Part shown: in pieces, positions 1 through 7,160 of the stretch
Layout: every line of letters starts with the position of its first letter
How positions within the stretch are numbered: position 1 is the first letter of the stretch
Notes under the pieces: model-generated
The model's input: only the letters and a program-made list of their open reading frames with translations
Told to the model about the DNA's origin: nothing
Database searches by the model: none
NCBI RefSeq assembly: GCF_004138495.1
Contig: NZ_ML142849.1
Location: 164,701-179,020, forward strand
Direction: 5' to 3'
From: Phytoactinopolyspora endophytica
GTDB taxonomy: Bacteria > Actinomycetota > Actinomycetes > Jiangellales > Jiangellaceae
Length of the DNA: 14,320 bases
Program-made: the position numbers and the translations under genes

Positions 1-8
1 CCAGCCAT
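1..8 (-). CDS. Start of a leftward gene cut off by the window edge
   Basis: Only the first codons are present: an ATG at 8-6 followed by GCT (Met-Ala). The ATG shares one base with the TGA stop of the glycosyltransferase gene (10-8), a TGATG junction typical of translational coupling. A strong GGAGG ribosome-binding sequence lies 7 nt upstream on the minus strand, inside the end of the preceding gene. The product cannot be judged. Its position makes it the third gene of the anchored methyltransferase / glycosyltransferase operon. Confidence 0.55.
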
Positions 9-2215
9 CACCACCCCTCCCGCCGGGTCGCGATCGCCGAGACCACGCGGGCGGCCTCAGCGGCGCCGTTGCCCGGATGAGCGACGCTTGCCGAGGTCCG
101 CATCCGCGTGGCGAGCGTGGGTGTGAGTAACGCGTCCAATGCCCCTTCGAAGTCGGGCGACCAGATGTCCTCGACGTGCAGGCCGAACCCACCCAGGCTC
201 GCCGTCCGAGCCCGTAGCGCCTGGTCGTCGAGGCTGCCGGTCTCCCGGGCCATGAAGATGCACGGCGTGCCCGCCAGCACGATCTCGTGGAACGTGTTGT
301 ATCCCGTGGTGGAGACGGCCGCGTCGAACGCGTGCATGAATCGCGCGACCGGATAGATCGGCCGCATCACCAGACCCTCGATCGTCGGGAGACGATCGGC
401 GTGCAGGACGTGCTCCGGGGCGAACAGTGTCACTCCCTCCAGACGCCGCGCCACCTGGTCCCGCACTCGCGTGATGAGTCGTACCAGTTCGTCCGTAGTG
501 TCGGCGGAGAGGTTGAGCAGGATCGCGGGACCCTTCACCGGCAAGCCGAGCTCACGCCGGGCGTCGTCCCGGGCGAGCATCTCGTCCCGGTCCACCAGGT
601 TGATCGGCCCCACGTAGTGCACCCGTTCGTGCGGCATCCTGGTGGTGGCGCCCCGGTCGAGCGCCGCCGCGAGGTCGAGCGGTTCCAGGATGTGATCGAA
701 CAGGTGGGAGTATTTCGCGCCGCCCGGGCGGCGGCCTGCTCGCCACAGCCCGCGGCGCACCCACATGGTCCGCAGACCGGGGATCTCCGCGGTGATGTCG
801 AACAGGAGTGGCGGTGGGTTGACGTGGTCGACCACCACCAGGGACGGCCGCAGCCGCCGGAACAGCTCCACGAGCCGGATCCTCAGCAGCTCGCGCCATG
901 CGAAGCGGTCGATCCCCAGCCGCTTCCACGAGGGGAAGTACTCCGTCGGGATGCCCGAGCCCGCCGCGATCCCGAAAGCCTCGGACATGGTCAGCATGAA
1001 CGGCATGACATCGTCCGAACAGCGTTTCGCGATCGCCAGCATGCGAGAGATATGCCCGAGGCCGTGTCCGTTGTCGGTGAAGAAGACCACTCGCGGCCGA
1101 TCGACGCCGCGCTCTGGGCCACCGCCGCGCGCATACGACCCGGACGAGGTGGGTCTCGATGTCGACGACGGCGGCCCGATGAGCCGTTCCACCCTGGCCA
1201 CGTACGCGTCCGGCCCGAACCGGTCGCGGACTGTGGCCCACCCCGCCTCTCGCCGTTCCGCCAGTAGCGCCGGGTCGTCGGCCAGCCGCTTCACGATGCC
1301 CTGCACCTCGTCCGGCTCGGCGTACAGGGCCCCAGGCCCGAAGACGGCCTCCAGGTATTGCGGCAGGACGGCCACCGCGCCGGTGGCGATGGCCTCGAGC
1401 GGCGCCCGTCCGAACGCCTCCACCCATCGCGGGTTGTGAAAGTACGGGTAGACGTCCACATCCGCAAGGAAGCCGCGTGGGTGCCGAGCTCCGAAGCCCT
1501 CCACAGTCCAGTTCTCCGGCAGCCTGCCCAGCACGGCCGTCGCCGTCTTGCCGCCTCCCATCACGCGCACGTCGTATTCGTGCGACGAGGGATAGGCCGC
1601 CAAGATCTCCTCGGCCGTCGCCGGCCACTTCGCGCGATCATCCCGGGAATGCCGGCCGACCCGGAACGGCCGGCGTAACATGTGCTCCCTCGGCAGCCGC
1701 CATTCGTCGAGATCGACGATGTTGGCCCAGGTCTCGCCCGACAGTTCCAGCGAGGTCGTGAGCTTCAACAGCTCGCCCCGCACGACCTCGCTCAGCGGGA
1801 TCCACTGCCAGCGCCGGCCGAACACATCCGCCAGCGTGCTGTCGACCTCGTCCGGGTCGTACGCCATCTTGGAGATCGAGGGGTCGACGTGGACGGCGTT
1901 GGCCACCAGGACGGCCCGCTCTGCGTGCAGCCGCACCGGGCCGGGCTGAGGCTCCAGGAAGAGTGACGGACCGCGCGCTATCGCCAGCCGGCACCGCACG
2001 CCGTCGTCGGGCCGAACCCATTCGGCCAGCCCTTCGTCGAGCAGTTCCCGGATGCTGAGGTCCACGACCCTAGCGCCCTTCGAGTTCGAAGCGAACGGCA
2101 TCAAGCCGGTCGTGTAGCCGTGTCTGGCGTGCGCCCGGATCTCCTGCGCGAGCGACTTGTTCCCGCCGCCGACCAACCGAGGATCGGTCACCACGACGAT
2201 GTCGTACGAACGCAC
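8..2215 (-). CDS. Two-module glycosyltransferase (GT4-like N-terminal module fused to MurG/GT28-like C-terminal module)
   Basis: This 735-residue soluble protein appears to hold two GT-B glycosyltransferase modules. Residues 1-347 resemble family GT4: a glycine-rich GGGNK loop at 16-20, the segment VGRHSRDDRAKWP at 186-198 that opens the nucleotide-sugar half in many GT4 enzymes, and an E-x7-E motif (E266, E274) in EAFGRAPLEAIATGAV. A Ser/Gly/Arg-rich linker covers about 348-373. Residues 374-735 resemble MurG/GT28 enzymes: a GHGLGHISR loop at 383-391 and STTGYNTFHE at 635-644, matching the donor-binding loop with its conserved Glu. No membrane segment is evident. The start is GTG at 2215-2213, overlapping the TAG of the upstream methyltransferase gene by one base, with GGAGG 10 nt upstream. 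It probably transfers two sugars, or one sugar with an inactive partner module, onto a glycan, lipid or secondary metabolite. Donor and acceptor cannot be read from sequence. Confidence 0.85.
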   Translation of the reverse strand: MRSYDIVVVTDPRLVGGGNKSLAQEIRAHARHGYTTGLMPFASNSKGARVVDLSIRELLDEGLAEWVRPDDGVRCRLAIARGPSLFLEPQPGPVRLHAERAVLVANAVHVDPSISKMAYDPDEVDSTLADVFGRRWQWIPLSEVVRGELLKLTTSLELSGETWANIVDLDEWRLPREHMLRRPFRVGRHSRDDRAKWPATAEEILAAYPSSHEYDVRVMGGGKTATAVLGRLPENWTVEGFGARHPRGFLADVDVYPYFHNPRWVEAFGRAPLEAIATGAVAVLPQYLEAVFGPGALYAEPDEVQGIVKRLADDPALLAERREAGWATVRDRFGPDAYVARVERLIGPPSSTSRPTSSGSYARGGGPERGVDRPRVVFFTDNGHGLGHISRMLAIAKRCSDDVMPFMLTMSEAFGIAAGSGIPTEYFPSWKRLGIDRFAWRELLRIRLVELFRRLRPSLVVVDHVNPPPLLFDITAEIPGLRTMWVRRGLWRAGRRPGGAKYSHLFDHILEPLDLAAALDRGATTRMPHERVHYVGPINLVDRDEMLARDDARRELGLPVKGPAILLNLSADTTDELVRLITRVRDQVARRLEGVTLFAPEHVLHADRLPTIEGLVMRPIYPVARFMHAFDAAVSTTGYNTFHEIVLAGTPCIFMARETGSLDDQALRARTASLGGFGLHVEDIWSPDFEGALDALLTPTLATRMRTSASVAHPGNGAAEAARVVSAIATRREGW

Positions 2216-3321
2216 TACCCCGCCACCTCCGGCATCCGCCAGAACCTCAGGACGGCCTGCTCCCCCACCACGACCGGTTCCCTCCGCAGGCCGGGCGTGG
2301 TCTGCAGCCAGCGGTCGACGATCTTCTGCTCGCTGCTACGGTCCGTGTCATCCAGGACGATCAACGCTCCATCCGCCAGCCGTTCACGGAGAATCGGCAA
2401 CGCCGGGTATCTCGCGTGCGGTCCGGTCACCTTCGGCGGCCCGTCGACGATGAGCATGTCGATCCGTTCGATGTCGGCCAGACACTCCGGGTCGTACCAG
2501 GCGAACTCCTCGTCACCCAGCTCGAGGTTGGTCAGCGGCGCGTGGCGGACCTCGGTGCGCGTGGCGCTACCGTGCAGCGCCACCGCGGCCCGAGCGTGCT
2601 CGGCGAACTCCTCCAGGTGATCCACCGAGACGAGGCGTCCGGTGCCGACCGCGTCCAGCGCGTACCCGAGCCACACCGTCGAGGTTCCGCTCCCGAGCTC
2701 GACCACCACGCGCGGGCGGTTCCGCTCGATCAGCGAGTACAGGTTGAGCAGCCCGGTGGCGTCGAGCGCCCAGCGCCCGGACGACGGCATGGGCTGCCTC
2801 GGCGACACCTTGGAGAAGAGCTGGAACAGTGCTTCGACCTCTCGTGTCTGGTCTCGTACGACGGCGAACAGCTCCTTGCGGAAGCCGGAGCGGTATTGCC
2901 GCTGTTTGTCCGCCTCTTCCTCGAGGCGCGAGATCCCGTCTTCGACGGGTTGGATTCGCTCAGCCGAATCCCGGACCCGGTGCACCGTGTCGAGGAGCTC
3001 CGCATCACACGACTGGACGACATCAATGATTCGTGCAGCATTTTCCACGACATTCGACCGCGACGCCTCAGCTTCGCGTTTCTGTTGTGTAAAAAGTCCG
3101 TCGACACGCTTCACGACGATCGCCAACCGGCGCTCGACGATTCCTGAGCGCCTTCGCATGTCGAGCAGAATAAGCACGCCCGCGCAGGCCAGGATGCCCA
3201 TTCCCGCGGCCGCGAATCGCCACTGTTCGACCGCCGACGCCGTGACTATGGCGATGCCGAGAACGACGCTCATCAACGAGGCGAGGTGCTGGCGACGCGT
3301 CCCTGAAAACACGATGTCCAC
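2215..3321 (-). CDS. Membrane-anchored coiled-coil protein with C-terminal class I SAM methyltransferase domain
   Basis: This 368-residue protein has two hydrophobic segments (about 12-30 and 36-53), then a charged, heptad-like helical stretch (about 60-170, probably coiled coil), then a Rossmann-type methyltransferase domain (about 185-368). The SAM loop VVELGSGTSTV is at 206-216, the acidic SVDHLEE at 232-238, and IVDGPP at 291-296 and VLDDTDR at 322-328 resemble the acidic strands of Methyltransf_24-like enzymes. The two membrane spans form a hairpin that would place the catalytic domain on one face, most likely the cytoplasm. The GTG start at 3321 is forced because in-frame TGA and TAA codons lie just upstream. 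There is no good ribosome-binding site, but a GATAAT box ends 5 nt before the start, so the message may be leaderless. The stop overlaps the glycosyltransferase start by one base. The substrate is unknown; a glycan is likely from context. Confidence 0.82.
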   Translation of the reverse strand: MDIVFSGTRRQHLASLMSVVLGIAIVTASAVEQWRFAAAGMGILACAGVLILLDMRRRSGIVERRLAIVVKRVDGLFTQQKREAEASRSNVVENAARIIDVVQSCDAELLDTVHRVRDSAERIQPVEDGISRLEEEADKQRQYRSGFRKELFAVVRDQTREVEALFQLFSKVSPRQPMPSSGRWALDATGLLNLYSLIERNRPRVVVELGSGTSTVWLGYALDAVGTGRLVSVDHLEEFAEHARAAVALHGSATRTEVRHAPLTNLELGDEEFAWYDPECLADIERIDMLIVDGPPKVTGPHARYPALPILRERLADGALIVLDDTDRSSEQKIVDRWLQTTPGLRREPVVVGEQAVLRFWRMPEVAG

Positions 3322-3326
3322 CCATC

Positions 3327-3332
3327 ATTATC
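3327..3332 (-). promoter_or_regulatory. Candidate -10 box for the leftward methyltransferase/glycosyltransferase operon
   Basis: On the minus strand the hexamer GATAAT (five of six matches to TATAAT) ends 5 nt before the GTG start at 3321. This would put the transcription start at or next to the first codon. No recognisable -35 element lies at 16-18 bp, so the site may need an activator. Confidence 0.45.
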
Positions 3333-3363
3333 GATGCCGCCGAACAATAGCACTCCTTTGCGC

Positions 3364-3389
3364 CCGGACAACATCGACGTGTTGTCCGG
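3364..3389. promoter_or_regulatory. 10-bp perfect inverted repeat, candidate operator in the divergent region
   Basis: The arms CCGGACAACA (3364-3373) and TGTTGTCCGG (3380-3389) are exact reverse complements around a 6-bp centre, TCGACG. The site lies about 43-68 bp upstream of the GTG start of the leftward operon and about 154-179 bp upstream of the sulfotransferase. Because it sits between two divergent starts it is unlikely to be a terminator. Its size and symmetry suit a dimeric regulator. No regulator gene is adjacent, so the binding protein would be encoded elsewhere. Confidence 0.6.
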
Positions 3390-3460
3390 TTTCGCCAGAA
3401 TCCCATGGGGTGCTCGCCGGGTCTCGGTTATTTAACGTCCTCGTAGCATTTTCCCCGACA

Positions 3461-3477
3461 ATCTGAAACATTCAGAT
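3461..3477. promoter_or_regulatory. Second inverted repeat in the divergent region
   Basis: ATCTGAA (3461-3467) and TTCAGAT (3471-3477) are perfect 7-bp arms around ACA. The site is AT-rich against the GC-rich surroundings and lies 66-82 bp upstream of the sulfotransferase start. It could be an operator or a small hairpin. The sequence differs from the larger palindrome at 3364-3389, so a different regulator would be expected. Confidence 0.45.
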
Positions 3478-3507
3478 CCCCCGGACACAGACTCGTCGAA
3501 CCTGCCC

Positions 3508-3535
3508 TGGACACCCGTCGCCGCACCGTTACACT
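3508..3535 (+). promoter_or_regulatory. Candidate promoter of the sulfotransferase gene (leaderless)
   Basis: TGGACA (3508-3513) and TACACT (3530-3535) are separated by 16 bp and resemble housekeeping sigma factor -35 and -10 elements. The -10 box ends 7 nt before the ATG at 3543, so transcription would start at the initiation codon. This agrees with the absence of a purine-rich ribosome-binding site. Confidence 0.5.
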
Positions 3536-3542
3536 CGGATGG

Positions 3543-4298
3543 ATGCCAGTCCCTACATTCTTGGTTATCGGTGCCATGAAATCGGGCACATCGAGCCTGC
3601 ACGACTATCTAGGCCAGCATCCGGACGTCTTCACGACACGACGCAAGGAGCTGGACTTCTTCTGCCGTAAGTATCAGCGTGGACTACCGTGGTACGAGAC
3701 GCAGTTTCGGTCGTCCGATGATTCCAAAGCCGTCGGCGAGTCAAGCCCCAACTATCTCAAAGCGCATATCTGGCCGAAGACCGCGGCCCGCATACATCAG
3801 GTGATACCGGACGCACGCCTCATCTGCGTGCTGCGCAACCCTATCGATCGGACACTCTCCAACTATCTGCACGACGTTCGACGGGGCCGCGAAAAGGGAT
3901 CGTTCTCCCGGCAGATAGCCACGGAAAGTAAAATCTTGATGACGTCACGCTATGCGTGGCAACTTGAACGTTATCTGGAATTCTTCGATCCCACTCAGAT
4001 CACGCTGGCAGGGACCGAGGATCTCGCCCGCGAGCCCGAGCGGGTCCTTTCCCGCCTGTTCCGGTTCATCGGAGTGGACGATGGCATCGCCATTGACACG
4101 TCGCAGCGGTCCAACGTCACAGCCGCACGGCTCGCGGCCTCGGGACGGACCGTCCCGGATGACCCCGCTCTCGTCGTCGATGACAACGGCGTCTCGTTGA
4201 CCGACCCGATGCGCGCCCAGCTCGCCGAGATCTTCGCACCTGACCTGGCCCGGCTCTACGAGCTCTGGCCGGACGCGCCCCGCTGGGACCTCGCCTAG
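3543..4298 (+). CDS. PAPS-dependent sulfotransferase
   Basis: The 251-residue product has the hallmarks of a cytosolic-fold sulfotransferase of the bacterial NodH / heparan-sulfotransferase-like type. The 5'-phosphosulfate-binding loop is GAMKSGTSS at 10-18, with Lys13 the expected sulfate-contacting residue. RKELDFF is at 34-40, and the 3'-phosphate-binding segment RNPIDRTLSNY is at 98-108 (Arg98, Ser106). Length is normal for the family and no signal peptide or membrane segment is visible. It would move sulfate from PAPS to a hydroxyl or amino group on a sugar or small molecule. The ATG at 3543 has no ribosome-binding site and sits directly after a -10-like box. The next gene follows after 44 bp and probably shares the transcript. 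The acceptor is unknown; the neighbouring glycosyltransferase suggests a glycan. Confidence 0.88.
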   Translation: MPVPTFLVIGAMKSGTSSLHDYLGQHPDVFTTRRKELDFFCRKYQRGLPWYETQFRSSDDSKAVGESSPNYLKAHIWPKTAARIHQVIPDARLICVLRNPIDRTLSNYLHDVRRGREKGSFSRQIATESKILMTSRYAWQLERYLEFFDPTQITLAGTEDLAREPERVLSRLFRFIGVDDGIAIDTSQRSNVTAARLAASGRTVPDDPALVVDDNGVSLTDPMRAQLAEIFAPDLARLYELWPDAPRWDLA

Positions 4299-4342
4299 GA
4301 ACGTCCCGCCACACCACAGACCCACACACAGGAGGACCGATT

Positions 4343-5047
4343 ATGAAGTTCGACGACGTAGAAGAGGTCATCGCCGGCGTCCAGTACATGAAGACGCATC
4401 AGGGGCGGCTGGTATACGACTTCCTGGTCGAGAACAAGCTGGGCCGGATTCTCGAGCTCGGCTTCGCTCACGGCAAGTCGACATGTTACTTCGCCGCGGC
4501 GGCCGACGAGATCGGCGGCGACTCCCACGTGCTCACCTTTGATCGGGACTCGGCACGTCGTCGCTCGCCCAACATCCACGAGCTGCTCGAGCGGACCGGC
4601 CTCTCCGACCGGGCCACACCCGTCTACGCCGAGACCTCCTACACCTGGGAGCTGATGAAGCTACTCGACCAGGACCCTCAGCCCACGTTCGACTTCGCTT
4701 ACATCGACGGTGGACATACCTGGGACGTCAGCGGCTTCGCGTTCTTCCTCGTCGACCTGTTGCTCGAGCCGGGTGGCTGGGTGCTGTTCGACGACTTGGA
4801 CTGGACGCTCGGCGGTTCCAAGCACATGCGCAAGCAGCCCTGGGTGAAGGAGCTCCCCGAAGAGCAGCGCAGCACTCCCCAGGTCCGCAAGGTGTTCGAG
4901 CTCCTCGTCAAACCTCATCCCGGCTACGTCGAGGTCGAGGAGCACGACGGCTGGGGGTGGGCCCGCAAGCGCCCTGCCAACGCTCAGAGCAATCCCGTGC
5001 AGACCCCGCGGCGCGGACTGCTGAGCGTGCTCAAGCCATCCATGTAG
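4343..5047 (+). CDS. Class I SAM-dependent methyltransferase (Methyltransf_24-like)
   Basis: This 234-residue protein carries the SAM-binding glycine loop ILELGFAHGKST at 36-47, an acidic ribose-binding end of strand 2 (FDRD, 66-69), IDGGHTWD at 121-128, and LFDDLDW at 148-154. The DGGH / DD pattern is characteristic of Methyltransf_24 and cephalosporin-hydroxylase-like methyltransferases, often found in glycan and antibiotic clusters. A consensus AGGAGG (4330-4335) lies 7 nt before the ATG, in contrast to the leader-poor sulfotransferase gene upstream. The last 25 residues are basic and low in complexity. The gene is probably the second of a two-gene operon with the sulfotransferase and would O-methylate the same or a related product. 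It is only distantly similar to the anchored methyltransferase across the divergent gap. Confidence 0.83.
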   Translation: MKFDDVEEVIAGVQYMKTHQGRLVYDFLVENKLGRILELGFAHGKSTCYFAAAADEIGGDSHVLTFDRDSARRRSPNIHELLERTGLSDRATPVYAETSYTWELMKLLDQDPQPTFDFAYIDGGHTWDVSGFAFFLVDLLLEPGGWVLFDDLDWTLGGSKHMRKQPWVKELPEEQRSTPQVRKVFELLVKPHPGYVEVEEHDGWGWARKRPANAQSNPVQTPRRGLLSVLKPSM

Positions 5048-5161
5048 AGGGCGCCTCGTGCCCTGGCTGAGTCGGACGGCGACGCTGAGGGCAGATTGGA
5101 CTCCTTGCCCACCATGGTTGTGAGGATGGAAAGGGCTCACTGCCTGACCGGGTTACCGCCA

Positions 5162-6118
5162 TCAGTTTGTTTCGACCTCAGTTGAGGGCTTGCGGAGAGC
5201 GGATCGTCCCGCGGCCTGCGCTCGATACCGCCCCGGCGTAGTGCCGAACTCCCGTTGGAAGGCGTGTGAGAGTGCGTACGGGCTGCCGTAGCCCACTCGG
5301 CCGGCGATGGTGGCCAGGGTTTCCTGGGTGTCGCGGAGCAGGGTGGCGGTGAGGATCACGCGCCACCAGGTGAGGTAGGCCATCGGAGGGCGGCCGACCA
5401 GGGTGGTGAACCGGCGCGCAAGGGTGGGACGGGAGACGCTGGCCTCTGCGGCCAGGCGGTCGTTGCTCCACGGCGCGGCCGGTTTCGAGTGGAGCGCCCG
5501 CAGGGCGGCGGCCGTCACCGGGTCGCCCAGTGCGCTGGGCCAGGCTCCGCTGGGGGTCTCGGTCATCCAGGAGCGGATCATGTAGACGAGGAGGAGGTCG
5601 AGCAGGTTCGGGAGCGCCACGCAGGAGCCGGGCCGCATCTCGTCCAGCTCACCGGCGAGCAGATCGATCGCGGCACGGAGTTCGAGGTGGCTGCCTACTC
5701 GGCTGGGCAGGTGGACGACCTCAGGCAGCTCTGCCATCAGCGGGTGCATGCGGCTGCAGTCGAGCCAGTACTTGCCGCAGAGCATCTCCGTCTCGTCGCG
5801 ATCAGGCCGGGCTCGCGGCTCTGCCTCCACAAGCCATTGGTCGAACGGCACCGCCCTCTCCTCCGCGACCGCCGCATCGACGGGGGAATCGGCGATCACA
5901 TGGCCTGTGCCATGAGGCAGCAGCACCGCGTCACCCACGCCGAGAGGTATTGGGGCGCCGCCGTCGGTCAGCAGCCAGCAGTTGCCCTTCAAGACGACGT
6001 AGAAGCCCGCGCCGTCATACGGGTCCAGCCGCGCGCACCAGCTCCCGCTCGTCCGTACCCGGTGGGACCACGGGTGCCCGAGGTGCACGGCAGAGATCGC
6101 ATCGCTCACCACATCCAT
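5162..6118 (-). CDS. AraC-family transcriptional regulator with cupin-type sensor domain
   Basis: In this 318-residue protein, residues about 8-180 form a cupin-like sensor (RLDPYDGAGFYVVLKGNCWLL, 30-50; GDAVLLPHGTGHVIADSP, 62-79), as in the Cupin_6 class of AraC regulators. The C-terminus (about 205-302) holds the double helix-turn-helix: a first helix pair around LAAEASVSRPTLARRFTTLVG (222-242) and the conserved IAGRVGYGSPYALSHAFQREFGTTPGRYR at 271-299. It diverges from the hydrolase gene with a 100-bp gap and very probably controls it and the exporter. The ATG at 6118 has GGAAGG 12 nt upstream, rather far. A TATCCT box ends 6 nt before the ATG, so a leaderless transcript is possible. The inducer is unknown and is probably a substrate of the hydrolase or exporter. 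Confidence 0.9.
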   Translation of the reverse strand: MDVVSDAISAVHLGHPWSHRVRTSGSWCARLDPYDGAGFYVVLKGNCWLLTDGGAPIPLGVGDAVLLPHGTGHVIADSPVDAAVAEERAVPFDQWLVEAEPRARPDRDETEMLCGKYWLDCSRMHPLMAELPEVVHLPSRVGSHLELRAAIDLLAGELDEMRPGSCVALPNLLDLLLVYMIRSWMTETPSGAWPSALGDPVTAAALRALHSKPAAPWSNDRLAAEASVSRPTLARRFTTLVGRPPMAYLTWWRVILTATLLRDTQETLATIAGRVGYGSPYALSHAFQREFGTTPGRYRAQAAGRSALRKPSTEVETN

Positions 6119-6126
6119 CCAGCCAG

Positions 6127-6163
6127 GATACCTTCCGTATGAAGTATGAGACGGATTCGTATC
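6127..6163. promoter_or_regulatory. Candidate AraC-regulator binding region between the divergent genes
   Basis: Two nested inverted repeats have nearly the same centre (near 6145): GATAC (6127-6131) with GTATC (6159-6163), and TCCGT (6134-6138) with ACGGA (6151-6155). A direct repeat of GTATGA with 7-bp spacing (6137-6142 and 6144-6149) lies inside. The block sits just before the regulator ATG and upstream of the hydrolase start, where an autoregulatory AraC-type site would be expected. Confidence 0.4.
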
Positions 6164-6218
6164 TTATTGAGCTGGACGCGCATTGAGAGGATCGTTGGCC
6201 TTTCCTAAGGTCGATCAC

Positions 6219-7160
6219 GTGACGAACGAGAATGAGAGTGTGCAGAGCATGGTGCTGGGGGATGTCGAGGTCATCCGGGCCCTTGAGTGGCACGAACCGT
6301 TCCTGCCAACCTCCGGCATGTTCCCGGGAGCTGGCGCCGATGTGTGGAAGGACAACGAGGATTGGCTGGCACCGGACCATTGGGAGCCGGACAGCGACTT
6401 GGCGGTGCTTGCTCTGCAGAGCTGGGTGCTGCGCAGCGCAGGGCGGACCGTCCTGGTCGACACCGGAGCGGGTAACGGGCGCGAGCGACCGGGCATGGGG
6501 CCGTTCCACCACTCTCGGAGTGATTTCCTCGGCCTCCTGGCGAGAGCCGGTGTTCGCCCGCAGGATGTCGACGTCGTCGTCAACACTCACCTCCACGTCG
6601 ATCACGTCGGCTGGAACACAGTCAGCGCGGACGGGCGGTGGGCACCGACGTTCCCCAACGCCGAATACCTCATTCCGGCCGCCGACGACTTCCATTACGG
6701 TCCGGACAACGCGTACGGGAACGGCGCGCATGAGGCCGACCGCCTGATCTACGAAGACAGCATCGCGCCCATCCACCAGGCCGGACAGGCCGTGCTGTGG
6801 GACAGCCTCCACCGCATCGACGAACACCTCACCCTGGAGTCCGCACCCGGTCACACTCCCGGCTCATCCGTGCTGCGACTCGCATCCGGGAGCGACCGGG
6901 CGGTCTTCGTCGGAGATCTGCTGCACAGCCCGGTGCAGATCCTGCACCCCTGCTGCAACAGCAACGCCTGCCTAGCCCCGGAACAAGCGGTGGCCAGTCG
7001 CCGTCGGATTCTCGGGCGGGCGGCTGATGAACGGGAGCTGCTCGTCCCCGCGCACTTCGGTGGTGCGGGTGCCCTAGAAATCCGACGGGACAGTGATCGG
7101 TTCGCCCTCGGCCCATGGGCAACAGCCGGCCCGAAGAAGAGTGAGTCCGCCAATGAGTGA
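6219..7160 (+). CDS. Metallo-beta-lactamase-fold hydrolase
   Basis: Numbered from the GTG at 6219, the 313-residue protein has the zinc motif H-x-H-x-D-H at 124-129 (THLHVDHVGW), His212 in APGHTPGSS, Asp233 in VFVGDLLH, and His279 in LVPAHFGG. This is the full ligand set of a two-metal MBL-fold enzyme. VLVDTGAGN at 78-86 is the usual second strand motif. The family includes lactonases and other esterases; the exact substrate cannot be assigned. The GTG was chosen because TAAGG lies 8 nt upstream. A longer TTG start at 6183 and an ATG at 6249 are in frame but less supported. The gene diverges from the AraC regulator and is followed, after a short gap, by an exporter. A role in degrading or modifying a toxic or signalling molecule is plausible. 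Confidence 0.88.
   Translation: MTNENESVQSMVLGDVEVIRALEWHEPFLPTSGMFPGAGADVWKDNEDWLAPDHWEPDSDLAVLALQSWVLRSAGRTVLVDTGAGNGRERPGMGPFHHSRSDFLGLLARAGVRPQDVDVVVNTHLHVDHVGWNTVSADGRWAPTFPNAEYLIPAADDFHYGPDNAYGNGAHEADRLIYEDSIAPIHQAGQAVLWDSLHRIDEHLTLESAPGHTPGSSVLRLASGSDRAVFVGDLLHSPVQILHPCCNSNACLAPEQAVASRRRILGRAADERELLVPAHFGGAGALEIRRDSDRFALGPWATAGPKKSESANE

Noticed and set aside
287..1267. Rightward 326-codon open frame opposite the glycosyltransferase gene
   Set aside because: The translation is rich in Arg, His, Gln and Pro with no family motifs; it is an antisense shadow of a well-supported gene in GC-rich DNA.
3364..3389. The 10-bp inverted repeat as an intrinsic terminator
   Set aside because: It lies between two divergent gene starts, with no upstream transcript to end and no T tract; an operator is the better reading.
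5048..5161. Weak hairpin AGGGC/GCCCT (5048-5064) between the convergent methyltransferase and AraC genes
   Set aside because: Only a 5-bp stem with a 7-nt loop and no T tract; not distinguishable from chance, although a terminator is expected somewhere in this 114-bp gap.
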